64,000 nt of DNA from Gillisella vitis (GTDB lineage Bacteria > Pseudomonadota > Alphaproteobacteria > Rhizobiales > Rhizobiaceae), in contig WPHV01000002.1 in the NCBI GenBank assembly GCA_009744235.1, positions 434,001 through 498,000 of the forward strand. Direction: 5' to 3'. The position numbers and the translations under genes were made by a program. The notes beneath the pieces are model-generated. The model was not told the origin of the DNA. It did no database searches and saw only the letters and a list, made by a program, of their open reading frames with translations. Positions 54,727 to 63,129 of the stretch are shown piece by piece. How positions within the stretch are numbered: position 1 is the first letter of the stretch; every line of letters starts with the position of its first letter.

Positions 54727-57700
54727 TCACCTGACGCGGTAAATGCTGAACGGCAGGACATGCGGGTTGAAACCGACCGTCTGCCATTTGCCTGTCCACG
54801 TGAATTTTCTCATTGTCACCAGATCCTCGAGCGCGAGACTGCCGCTATCGGGCAGGCCCCAGCGCCACAAAGGCAGCTCGACTGTGCTGGTCTGGTGATT
54901 GTGCGGGTCGAGGCTGACTGCCACGAGCAGAACGTTTTCGCGGCCCGGACTGGCCTTTTCGAAAAACATCACCTGGTCGTTGGAAGAGGGCAGCAGCGTC
55001 AGGCCGAGATGGGAATGAAGCGCCGCATTTTCGGTGCGAATGCGGTTCAGCATGGTAATCTCGGCAATGATATTGCCGGGCCGGTCCCAGTCCCAGGCGG
55101 TAATCTCGTATTTTTCGCTGTCAGCATATTCCTTGCGCTTGGCATCCGGGCGGCCTTCGCACAGTTCAAAGCCGTTATAGACGCCCCAAAGCCCGGAAAG
55201 CGTCGCAGCCAAGCCCGCCCGGATCAGATAGGCCGAGCGCGGCGCGTTTTGCAGAAAATCCGGGTTGATGTCATGGGTGTTGACGAAGAAATGCGGCCGG
55301 AAGAATTCCTTGGGTGCCTGGGTCGTCAGTTCGAGCATATATTGCTCGAGCTCCCAGCGCAGATTGCGCCAGGTGAAATAGGTATAAGATTGCGAAAAGC
55401 CGATCTTGGCCAGCCTGTACATCACCTTCGGCTTGGTAAAGGCTTCCGACAGGAAGACCACCTCCGGGTGACGGGCGCGGATATCGCCGATCAGCCACTC
55501 CCAAAACGGAAAAGGCTTGGTGTGCGGATTGTCGACGCGAAACAGTTTGACGCCTTCGCCGACCCACATCTCGACAATGTCGCGCAAGGCCTGCCAAAGC
55601 GCGGGAACGGCGTCCTTGGCGTAGAAATCGACGTTGACGATATCCTCGTATTTCTTCGGCGGATTTTCCGCATAGCGGATCGTGCCATCAGGACGCCAGT
55701 CGAACCAGCCGGGATGCTGCGTCAGCCATGGGTGATCGGGTGATGCCTGGATGGCGAGGTCAAGCGCGATCTCCAACCCCTCATCGCGGGCCGCAGTGAC
55801 CAGAGTTCTGAAATCCTCGAATGTGCCGAGCTGTGGATGGATGGCGTCATGGCCGCCATCGGCGGAGCCGATGGCATAGGGGCTGCCGGGATCGTTCGGC
55901 CCTGCCTTCAGGCTATTGTTGCGGCCCTTGCGGTTGGTCGTGCCGATGGGATGGATGGGCGGGAAATAGACCACATCGAAACCCATGGCGCGAATGGCTG
56001 GCAAGCGCTTGATAACATCGGCGAATGTGCCGTGACGGTCCTTGTCGCCGCTTTGGGAGCGGGGGAAAATCTGGTACCAGCTGGCAAAACCCGCCTCCAA
56101 CCGCTCCGCGTCGACGGGAAGCGGCTGCGAGCGCAACCGGAAAGGCCTGGCATCGGCGCGGTCCATCAATGCAAACGTGTCGGCTTGCAGCAACAGATCG
56201 GCGCGTTGCTGTTCAGGGGTCTGTTCCAGGCGAGCGATCAACTGTTCGAGGTCTGAAGCCAGTTGTCCATCGGCCCTTGCCAAAGCCTGGCGCACAAGGG
56301 CGATGCCCTCCTGCAATTCTAATTTCAGATCCAGCCTTGCCTCATGTTTCTTGGAAAGCTCGTAATGAAAAATCGCAAATGGATTGCGCCAGGCCTCGAC
56401 GATAAATTCATGCCGTCCGAGCCGTGACACTGAAAATTCACCCCGCCACCGGTCGTTTTCGATCAGTTCCATGCGGACTTCGCTCCAGTCATCCCTATCG
56501 CAGGGCCGCCAGAGCACGGCGGCAGAAAGCGGGTCATGACCATCGCCAAAAATATCAGCCTCAACCGTGATCCGGTCGCCGACAACGCGCTTGATGGGGA
56601 AACGCCCGTCATCCACGGAAGGCTGGATATTTTCAATCGCCAGGCGGGGTGAGGCGGCGGCATCACTTGCCGTCGTTTTGGGCTCAAACACGATGGCATC
56701 GGCCCGTGCCCCGGTGAGCAAGCAAAGCCCGCCCGGGCCGATTTTTCCTGTCTCCAGAATTTCGGACGGCGCTTGGCCCTGGTCGAGCATCAATGGCAGG
56801 AAGCCGGAGGCGATTTCGTGAAGCGCATGGAGCGGTAGGGTCGCTGATGTGCGCAGATCGCGATTGAAGGCGACGATCCGAATGCCCTGCGACGACCGAA
56901 GGTCTTCGCGGTCGGATTGCACCAGGGCGCAGGCTGGTGAGCCGGCTTTGGCGACGATCCGCAAGGGTTTTCCGAGAAAAACCTGCCGTTGTCCGGCTTG
57001 ATCGTTGAGGGCGCGAATGCTGGCGGAAAGATCGAAGCTGCCCTGATCCTTCAGGCCCCTGATACCTTGACCATCGCCATGCGTCGGATCGAGCGGGGTG
57101 CTCACCCCGAATTCGAAACCCATCGGCACCATCAATGGACCGAAGGCGGCGGCAAGATGAAGGGCGCGGATAGCCTTTCGCTCCGTGATCTCACGGCTTT
57201 CCATGCCATGGGCGATCCGCCGGGCAAAAGGGGCTTCGGGAAAAGCGATCTGAATGCCGAGGGCGCGTTGCAGCGCGTATTCCTCGGCAAACCACGGTTC
57301 CTCGAGATTCCACCAGGCAAAGGATGAGAAACAGCCGTCAAAGCCTGTGCCTTGCAAAGCGCGCCGCGCCTCAAAACTCGTCCCCGGCGTCCAGGCGAAG
57401 AACCGGGCCGACGGACCGGCTGCGATCAGGTCTCGCCAGAAGGATGAAGGTGCGGCATCGATGCCAATACAGCGGAAACCAGCCACGCCCGCAGCGGTAA
57501 ACTGTGTAATACGCGCACGCCATTCACCCAGCAGATGGGTTGTTTCATCGCTGCTGGTGAAATCGACGGGGCGGCTGCCGGAATGAAAGGGCGAAATCCT
57601 TGGATCGGCAATCTGTCCAGGTGGCGTTTCCGTCGCAACCCGGTCAATCACCAGATCCAGCATAAAGTCCAGGCCATGCGCCCGGGCAGCCTTGGTCAGT

Positions 57701-57975
57701 TCTCGCAGGCACTCATCGCTGCTGCCTGGGAGATCAAGGGCGGGGTCGAATGTGTCGAAGGATTTGGATATGAACAGGCTGGCACCCGCTGCACGCGCAA
57801 ATGGCGGCGCACTGAGGACTGTATCGAAGCCCAGTCCACGCACATGCTCAAACAGGGTGTTCCAGTCCGCCATGCCTTTCAGCAGTAGCGGATGGATATA
57901 ATAGATGTTTGGCGCGCTGGACGAGACCGTTTCCCTGATGATGTCTTGTTGTTCGGCAGCATGTGATTGCGTCAT
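54727..57975 (-). CDS. glgE: Alpha-1,4-glucan:maltose-1-phosphate maltosyltransferase GlgE, with extra N-terminal domain
   Basis: This 1082-aa protein starts at ATG 57975. Residues from about 445 to the end (638 aa) match the full length of stand-alone GlgE: a sandwich domain (GRFPIKRVVGDRITVEADIF), then the GH13 barrel with VYFPPIHPIGTTNRKG, the nucleophile Asp815 in KLFRVDNPHTKP, the acid Glu844 in FLSEAFTKP and FFVNTHDINPDFL. Residues 1-440 are a second barrel-like region with weak GH13 traits (YYIHPLLLKG, DFMLDLVIDRVA, AGFRCIGID) but without a clear catalytic set. GlgE adds maltosyl units from maltose-1-phosphate to alpha-glucan. A possible stress promoter lies upstream. Confidence 0.93.
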   Translation of the reverse strand: MTQSHAAEQQDIIRETVSSSAPNIYYIHPLLLKGMADWNTLFEHVRGLGFDTVLSAPPFARAAGASLFISKSFDTFDPALDLPGSSDECLRELTKAARAHGLDFMLDLVIDRVATETPPGQIADPRISPFHSGSRPVDFTSSDETTHLLGEWRARITQFTAAGVAGFRCIGIDAAPSSFWRDLIAAGPSARFFAWTPGTSFEARRALQGTGFDGCFSSFAWWNLEEPWFAEEYALQRALGIQIAFPEAPFARRIAHGMESREITERKAIRALHLAAAFGPLMVPMGFEFGVSTPLDPTHGDGQGIRGLKDQGSFDLSASIRALNDQAGQRQVFLGKPLRIVAKAGSPACALVQSDREDLRSSQGIRIVAFNRDLRTSATLPLHALHEIASGFLPLMLDQGQAPSEILETGKIGPGGLCLLTGARADAIVFEPKTTASDAAASPRLAIENIQPSVDDGRFPIKRVVGDRITVEADIFGDGHDPLSAAVLWRPCDRDDWSEVRMELIENDRWRGEFSVSRLGRHEFIVEAWRNPFAIFHYELSKKHEARLDLKLELQEGIALVRQALARADGQLASDLEQLIARLEQTPEQQRADLLLQADTFALMDRADARPFRLRSQPLPVDAERLEAGFASWYQIFPRSQSGDKDRHGTFADVIKRLPAIRAMGFDVVYFPPIHPIGTTNRKGRNNSLKAGPNDPGSPYAIGSADGGHDAIHPQLGTFEDFRTLVTAARDEGLEIALDLAIQASPDHPWLTQHPGWFDWRPDGTIRYAENPPKKYEDIVNVDFYAKDAVPALWQALRDIVEMWVGEGVKLFRVDNPHTKPFPFWEWLIGDIRARHPEVVFLSEAFTKPKVMYRLAKIGFSQSYTYFTWRNLRWELEQYMLELTTQAPKEFFRPHFFVNTHDINPDFLQNAPRSAYLIRAGLAATLSGLWGVYNGFELCEGRPDAKRKEYADSEKYEITAWDWDRPGNIIAEITMLNRIRTENAALHSHLGLTLLPSSNDQVMFFEKASPGRENVLLVAVSLDPHNHQTSTVELPLWRWGLPDSGSLALEDLVTMRKFTWTGKWQTVGFNPHVLPFSIYRVR

Positions 57976-58007
57976 CGTCCACCCGCATAATTTGTTTACC
58001 AAGGCCA

Positions 58008-58032
58008 AACACCTCACGCGGCAGGTGGTTCC
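58008..58032 (-). promoter_or_regulatory. Weak EcfG-like promoter upstream of glgE
   Basis: On the minus strand GGAAC (58032-58028), 16 bases, then TGTT (58011-58008), one mismatch from GGAAC-N16-CGTT, 32 bases before the glgE ATG. A comparable one-mismatch site facing malQ is GGAAC-N16-GGTT at 58146-58170. Each could occur by chance. Confidence 0.3.
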
Positions 58033-58243
58033 ATTCAATAAAACATATGCCGTTGAGAGTGCAGGCGAAGGGCGGGGGGAAGCCCTTTGCAGGCGTTGGT
58101 TGAAACGCTTTGCTGCTCCGGCAATGACAATCGCTGCCGATGGATGGAACCGTACCCTTGAGGATGGGTTGGTGGTGTGACTGCCCACATCGCGACGCTG
58201 TCTGCGGCACGGCCTCTGCCGCAGACAGCGTCTATCGCTCAGG

Positions 58244-60088
58244 ATGGACCCGATCATGACGTCAATAATCAACAGACTTGCCAAGAGACATGGGATCAAC
58301 CTCGCCAGACCGGGAATAGAACAGGCGGAAGTTCCAATTTCAGACGCCACAAAACGTCGGCTGTTGGCGGCTCTCAACGTGGAGGCGGGTGAGCCTGGCC
58401 GCAGCTATCTGCCCGATTGCCTTGCTCGGGATCGTGTCTGGGGCTTCAGTCTGCAACTTTATGAACTGCGATCAGTGCGCAATTGGGGGATCGGCGATTT
58501 TGCCGATTTGCAGAGCATGGTGATGCTTGCCGCCAATCAGGGGGCCGATTTTATCGGGCTTAACCCGTTGCACGCGCCTTTTCTGGCGGACCCTGCCCGG
58601 TGCAGTCCTTATGAGCCATCCAACCGGCGCTTTCTTAACCCGCTTTACATCGCCGTCGATCTGGTGCCGGGTTTTCACCCGAATATGGCCGACAGCGAGA
58701 CGCTAGAGGCTTTGCGGCGATCCAAACTCGTCGATTACAAGGCGGTTGCCGGTGTGAAGCTTGAGGTTCTGCGGCGGATCTGGGACGGTTCGAGACAGTT
58801 GGAGCGAAATGACGATCAGGACAGAGCCGATTTCAGGCGTTTCTGCGATGAAAGCGGTGATGCTCTACAAAATCATGCTCTATTTGAGACTTTGTCCCGG
58901 TTCATGAGCGAAGGTGGCCATGGTGCGGGCTGGATGTCCTGGCCTGCGGAGTATCAGGATATCGATCATCCCTCCGTTCGGGCCTTCCGTAGCCAGAATG
59001 CCGAGGAGATCGCCTTTCATGTCTGGCTTCAATGGGTCGCGCACCGGCAGCTTGAGACGGTTGCTGCCCAAGCGTGCAAAGCAGGACTGAGGATCGGCCT
59101 TTACCTTGATCTTGCTGTCGGCGAAGCGCTGGATGGTTCGGCGACCTGGAGCGAACCGGACATCTATCTGCGGGGCGCCAGCATTGGCAGCCCGCCCGAT
59201 CCCTGGGCGGTGAATGGCCAGGATTGGCGGTTGGCCGCCTTGCAGCCGGCCTTGATCGCTTTTTCTCGCCGGTCGCCCTATCGTCAGATGATCGATGTGG
59301 CAATGCGCTATGCGGGTGCAGTGCGTATCGATCATGCCGCGGCCATTCAGCGCTTGTTCCTGGTGCCAGCCGATAGGGGGCCGGAGGAGGGGGCCTATGT
59401 CGATTATCCCGCCCGCGAGATCCAGGGCGTGATTGCTGAAGCCTCTGTACGCAATCAATGCCTGGTCATCGGTGAGGATCTCGGTCTGGTGCCATCGGGG
59501 CTACGCCAGCAGATGGCGGATGCCAATCTCCTGTCCTATCGCATCCTGTCTTATGAACGAGACAAGCGCGGCTTTATCGCGCCGGAGAAATATCCGGCGC
59601 TGGCGCTGGCCTGCGTCTCGACCCACGATCACCAGACGTTGGCGGGATGGTGGCGCGGTGCCGATATCGAGGCGCGTGCGGCACATGGAATGGTACCGGA
59701 AGCATCAAGACGCCAAGAGCAGGCCGACCGCATTAAGGAACGTGCCGACCTGCTGTTGGCCTTTAAATCGGCTGGAATCGTATTGCAAGATCATGGTGCA
59801 GAACAGCCGGACCTGCATGAGCGCGTGGTGGCTGCCCATCGGTTGATGGCGAAAACAGCTTCCATGCTGGTCTCTGTCCGGCTTGCCGATCTCACTGACG
59901 AGGAAAACCCGACCAATATTCCGGGAACCAGCAGCAGTTATCCGAACTGGCAGCCGAAGCTTTCGGTCTCCTGTGAAGATCTCACCCGGTTCAGCCTTTT
60001 TAATCGGATTGTTGAAGCGATGAGGCAGGAAAGACCCAAATCAAAATTCGGCAGCAAGAATTTGGCTGGAGAAGAAAGTGGTCAATGA
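58244..60088 (+). CDS. malQ: 4-alpha-glucanotransferase MalQ
   Basis: This 614-aa GH77 amylomaltase has the typical N-terminal sugar-binding part (WGFSLQLYELRSVRNWGIGDF, residues 66-86) and NPLHAPF. The catalytic nucleophile region is AVRIDHAAAIQRLFLVPAD, the acid region is LVIGEDLGLVP and STHDHQTLAGWW comes later. It disproportionates maltodextrins and so can trim or rebuild linear glucans for GlgE and GlgB. The ATG at 58244 gives MDPIMTS; a second ATG at 58256 is also possible. It is divergent from glgE across 268 bp, which makes the two transcription units one functional alpha-glucan locus. Confidence 0.93.
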   Translation: MDPIMTSIINRLAKRHGINLARPGIEQAEVPISDATKRRLLAALNVEAGEPGRSYLPDCLARDRVWGFSLQLYELRSVRNWGIGDFADLQSMVMLAANQGADFIGLNPLHAPFLADPARCSPYEPSNRRFLNPLYIAVDLVPGFHPNMADSETLEALRRSKLVDYKAVAGVKLEVLRRIWDGSRQLERNDDQDRADFRRFCDESGDALQNHALFETLSRFMSEGGHGAGWMSWPAEYQDIDHPSVRAFRSQNAEEIAFHVWLQWVAHRQLETVAAQACKAGLRIGLYLDLAVGEALDGSATWSEPDIYLRGASIGSPPDPWAVNGQDWRLAALQPALIAFSRRSPYRQMIDVAMRYAGAVRIDHAAAIQRLFLVPADRGPEEGAYVDYPAREIQGVIAEASVRNQCLVIGEDLGLVPSGLRQQMADANLLSYRILSYERDKRGFIAPEKYPALALACVSTHDHQTLAGWWRGADIEARAAHGMVPEASRRQEQADRIKERADLLLAFKSAGIVLQDHGAEQPDLHERVVAAHRLMAKTASMLVSVRLADLTDEENPTNIPGTSSSYPNWQPKLSVSCEDLTRFSLFNRIVEAMRQERPKSKFGSKNLAGEESGQ

Positions 60089-60513
60089 GTTTCCCGAAAA
60101 CACAGATTCTCGGACCAGTCGACATTTATCAGGACGAGCCCGGATTTGACTTGAATTTATGCCCCTAGATTTTGAGGGTTTAATCCTTCGGTGCCGAATG
60201 TGACGCCGATGAAAACCGCTATTCCCGAGGGTATTTAAGCAGAAAAAACGCATAAATGCTTGCCGCTTTGGCCGCTTTCCTGTAGATAATTCCCCGTTCG
60301 GGTATTTATGATCCCGGAGACTGGACTGATTGTATCTCCGCGCCCAACCTTAATGGGTTGCGCGGCTTTGGGGGCTTAACCTCCGCTGGTAGACGTCTTT
60401 TCCCCGTTATCGCGACTTACCGACCTGTCTCTTCGCGAAGGGACGATGCATGCTTCGTCCGGCCGCCGCCGGGCGTGGCGAAACTAAAAACTCAAGGGAT
60501 AAGGACTTCTCCC
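60089..60513. other. 425-bp intergenic region with long leader of the cold-shock gene
   Basis: No gene is recognised. The last 150-200 bases probably form a structured leader, as known for cspA-type mRNAs. One imperfect hairpin is visible: CCGCGCCCAACC (about 60338-60349) with GGGTTGCGCGG (about 60355-60365). A ribosome-site-like AAGGG/AAGGAC lies shortly before the ATG at 60514. The promoter could not be placed. Confidence 0.5.
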
Positions 60514-60726
60514 ATGGCCATCAAGGGCACCGTAAAATTCTTCAATCAGGACAAGGGCTTCGGCTTCATCACCCCGGAAGGCGGCGCGAAGGACGTTTTC
60601 GTTCACATTTCCGCTCTCCAGGCTGCTGGCATCCAGACGCTTCGTGATGGCCAGGAAGTTACCTTCGACACCGAAGCTGACCGCATGGGCAAGGGCCCGA
60701 AGGCTGTAAACATCCGCGCTGCGTGA
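60514..60726 (+). CDS. Cold-shock protein, CspA family
   Basis: This 70-aa single-domain OB-fold protein begins [20 protein letters not shown] and carries both RNA-binding motifs: RNP1 KGFGFI and RNP2 VFVHIS. It binds single-stranded RNA/DNA and acts as an RNA chaperone. The full length is typical. The ATG at 60514 is standard for the family; an in-frame extension upstream is leader sequence. A terminator follows. Alphaproteobacteria carry several such genes, so this is not necessarily the cold-induced one. Confidence 0.95.
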   Translation: MAIKGTVKFFNQDKGFGFITPEGGAKDVFVHISALQAAGIQTLRDGQEVTFDTEADRMGKGPKAVNIRAA

Positions 60727-60762
60727 TTGTTTCGCCTCCGTCCTTCACGGCGGATGATTTTG

Positions 60763-60791
60763 AACGGCGTTCCGCAAGGAGCGCCGTTTTT
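60763..60791 (+). terminator. Rho-independent terminator after the cold-shock gene
   Basis: AACGGCGTTCC (60763-60773) pairs with GGAGCGCCGTT (60778-60788) with one T-G pair, followed by a T-run to 60791. Confidence 0.85.
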
Positions 60792-60854
60792 CGTTTATCG
60801 CGTCTGGCTTTCATTCCTTCGATGAGGCGTGTGCAAAAAATCTGAGGTGAGACT

Positions 60855-61880
60855 TCAGGCGGCCCGCACCGGACCGGCATCGATATCCACCGCAGCAAAG
60901 GCGGCGGCGATCGCATCAGGGCTAGCCCCCGGTTTGGGTGCGTCAGCCGAAAGGATCTGGCGAAAGCGCCGCGCCCCGGCATAGCCCTGAAACAGCCCAA
61001 CCATATGGCGGGTCAGATGCACCAGACGTCCGCCTTCGGCGATGTGGCGGGCGGCATAATCCATCATCGCATCGCGAACGAGGTCCATGTTTTGAGCCTT
61101 GACGGGTGCGCCATAAATGCGAGCGTCGACCTCGGTCAGCATCGTGGCATTGTTATAGGCGGCCCGGCCGACCATAACGCCATCCATCACCTGCAAATGC
61201 GCGCTGGCCTCATCCAGATCGGTAATACCGCCATTAATCCCAAGAAAAAGATCCGGGTTTTCCTGTTTCATCAGGTGAACCAGCGGATAATCTAGTGGCG
61301 GAATATCACGATTTTCCTTGGGACTGAGGCCCTGTAGCCAGGCCTTGCGCGCATGAATCCAGAGTGCGTCCGCCCCAGCGCCAATCATCCGTTTGATGAA
61401 ATCCGGCAGAACATCACCCGGTTCCTGGTCATCGACGCCGATCCGGCATTTGACGGTGACGGGAACGGTGGAAACCGCTTTCATCGCTCGGATGCACGCT
61501 TCGACGGTCTGCGGTTCGCGCATCAGGCAGGCACCGAAGGTTCCGGCCTGGACCCGGTCCGATGGACAGCCGACATTCAGGTTGATTTCGTCATAGCCCC
61601 AGTCATTGGCAATCCGCACGGCTTCCGCCAGCTTATGCGGATCGGAGCCACCCAGTTGCAGTGCCAATGGATGCTCGCTGGCGTCAAAAGCCAGCAGCCG
61701 CTCCCGCTTGCCATGCAGAATGGCATCGGCAACGATCATTTCCGTATAGAGCAGTGCATGGCGGGTCAACAAACGGTGAAACCGCCGACAGAACGTGTCC
61801 GTCCAGTCAATCATCGGGGCGACAGCGAAGACTTTATGGGAGCGATAGCCGAGTTTCAGCGGCTCAGGCGGCTGTTGCAT
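60855..61880 (-). CDS. dusA: tRNA-dihydrouridine(20/20a) synthase DusA
   Basis: This 341-aa FMN-dependent Dus protein has APMIDWTD at the N-terminus, LQLGGSDP, and the catalytic Cys in NLNVGCPSDRVQAGTFG. The substrate/FMN region is VTVKCRIGVD and the phosphate-binding region is GINGGI...MVGRAAY. It reduces U20/U20a in the tRNA D-loop. The RVQ(A/N)G(T/R)FGACLM context is the DusA rather than DusB/C pattern. The ATG at 61880 overlaps the end of the unknown 348-aa gene by 17 bp, so both are probably on one transcript. Confidence 0.95.
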   Translation of the reverse strand: MQQPPEPLKLGYRSHKVFAVAPMIDWTDTFCRRFHRLLTRHALLYTEMIVADAILHGKRERLLAFDASEHPLALQLGGSDPHKLAEAVRIANDWGYDEINLNVGCPSDRVQAGTFGACLMREPQTVEACIRAMKAVSTVPVTVKCRIGVDDQEPGDVLPDFIKRMIGAGADALWIHARKAWLQGLSPKENRDIPPLDYPLVHLMKQENPDLFLGINGGITDLDEASAHLQVMDGVMVGRAAYNNATMLTEVDARIYGAPVKAQNMDLVRDAMMDYAARHIAEGGRLVHLTRHMVGLFQGYAGARRFRQILSADAPKPGASPDAIAAAFAAVDIDAGPVRAA

Positions 61881-62910
61881 CTTTACACGCTCTCTGGATG
61901 AAGTGGTAAAGCAGAAGATCGACTTCCAGCAGATGCTGAACGCGGCTGATTTTTCTCAGCACATCGGCCAGTTGATGGATGGTCTCCACGGGTGGCTTCA
62001 TCTGCACCACATTTTCCGGTACGCCCAGGTTTGCCGCAATCAGCTTGGGGTAACTGGTATCGTCCTGACCGGGATCGAAAACCGTAAACTGCGATAGAGC
62101 ATCGAGGGCCTTGGTGACGTCATCAAGAGAGGGGACATCGGTCGGGTTTGCGGCAACCAGTTGATGGGTAAAGGGGGAGGCCAGCAGATTCAGGGTTTCT
62201 TTTGGCGCGTGCTTGATGGCGGTGATAACCGCTTCTTCATCCTGAAAAGCCAAGCCTTCAAACAGGTTCATGACCGGCTTGAACAGCAATTTATCGCGCG
62301 GCGAAACGAAGGAAAACTCATGCTTGTTAGATCGGCTGAAAACGATTATGCGCGTCGCCAGCTCATAGAATGGGTCTCGCAAGGCAAGCATTGTCGTGTC
62401 GATATTGTAGCCGATGTAAACCAGATAGGCTTTCAGCAAAATCCGGCCCGAAACATAGACTGAGGGCTGGTGAATGATCTCCAGCATCTGGCGAACGGTT
62501 TCAAAACCGAAACGTTCAACGCCGCATTCAAAAAACTGGAAATAGGGCTTCACCCCCAGATCCAGCTCTCTATGCGGCAAATAGGCTGTTTCGATCCGCA
62601 AAACCTTTTTTGGAATATATTCTGGCTGGGCGCGTCGGTAGATGGTGAGCCTGGTCTCAGGATCGTATATTTCCAGCTTCGACGCGGTGCTAATGCCCGG
62701 AATATTGTCGTCGTTCAGAACGAAGCCAACATTTCCGGTCTCGTGAGCGCCGAGCGCGCGGGCGCCATCAACGTAAACCCACGGCAAAATTTCGGTTTCC
62801 CTGTCCTCGTCATTTATCCGGACGCGAATGCAGGGTTTCGTGGAAAAGCCGTCAGGGACTATATAGCCCTGTATCTCCGCTCCAGTATCTTGGTAAACGC
62901 AGAAATTCAT
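61864..62910 (-). CDS. Unknown protein, 348 aa
   Basis: I do not recognise this family. The protein is soluble, with no signal peptide or membrane helix. The first half is mixed beta-type sequence with a short YVDGARALGAHETGN stretch and many aromatic residues. The second half is mainly helical with repeated Leu heptad-like positions (VETIHQLADVLRKISRVQHLLEVDLLLYHFIQ). The gene is slightly less GC-rich in feel than its neighbours but codon use looks normal, and the frame is clean, so it is very likely real. It overlaps dusA by 17 bp. The overlap suggests co-expression, not a shared function. Confidence 0.75.
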   Translation of the reverse strand: MNFCVYQDTGAEIQGYIVPDGFSTKPCIRVRINDEDRETEILPWVYVDGARALGAHETGNVGFVLNDDNIPGISTASKLEIYDPETRLTIYRRAQPEYIPKKVLRIETAYLPHRELDLGVKPYFQFFECGVERFGFETVRQMLEIIHQPSVYVSGRILLKAYLVYIGYNIDTTMLALRDPFYELATRIIVFSRSNKHEFSFVSPRDKLLFKPVMNLFEGLAFQDEEAVITAIKHAPKETLNLLASPFTHQLVAANPTDVPSLDDVTKALDALSQFTVFDPGQDDTSYPKLIAANLGVPENVVQMKPPVETIHQLADVLRKISRVQHLLEVDLLLYHFIQRACKDATAA

Positions 62911-63005
62911 TTATCTACGGGCATCTCTCGTTATTTTGGCACTCTGTAACACGAAAACATCGAAGATGGGGACCACATCCTCGCCTTTAGATATTCGCAA
63001 GCGGA

Positions 63006-63036
63006 ATACGAAAGATCATTCAATGATCTTTCGTAT
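63006..63036. repeat. Perfect 15-bp inverted repeat
   Basis: The arms 63006-63020 and 63022-63036 (ATACGAAAGATCATT and its complement) are separated by a single C. It lies between the start of the unknown gene and the end of the next minus-strand gene and may terminate that gene's transcript. Confidence 0.75.
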
Positions 63037-63054
63037 AAGAGCCAATTTTAATTC

Positions 63055-63100
63055 CGTCCAGCCTTACTCAGCAGGCTGGACGTCATGACAGGTATGACGT
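63055..63100. terminator. Hairpin(s) downstream of the partial oxidoreductase gene
   Basis: CGTCCAGCCT (63055-63064) pairs perfectly with AGGCTGGACG (63073-63082). A second small dyad ACGTCAT/ATGACGT (63080-63086, 63094-63100) overlaps it, so the two could be alternative structures. They lie 30-75 bases past the stop at 63130 of the minus-strand gene. Confidence 0.55.
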
Positions 63101-63129
63101 CGACACAAAAACCGGGCAATCCGTGCCGG

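Noticed and set aside
57976..58377. N-terminal extension of glgE by 134 residues
   Set aside because: It would overlap the start of malQ on the other strand; its composition is not protein-like and the ATG at 57975 gives a sensible start.
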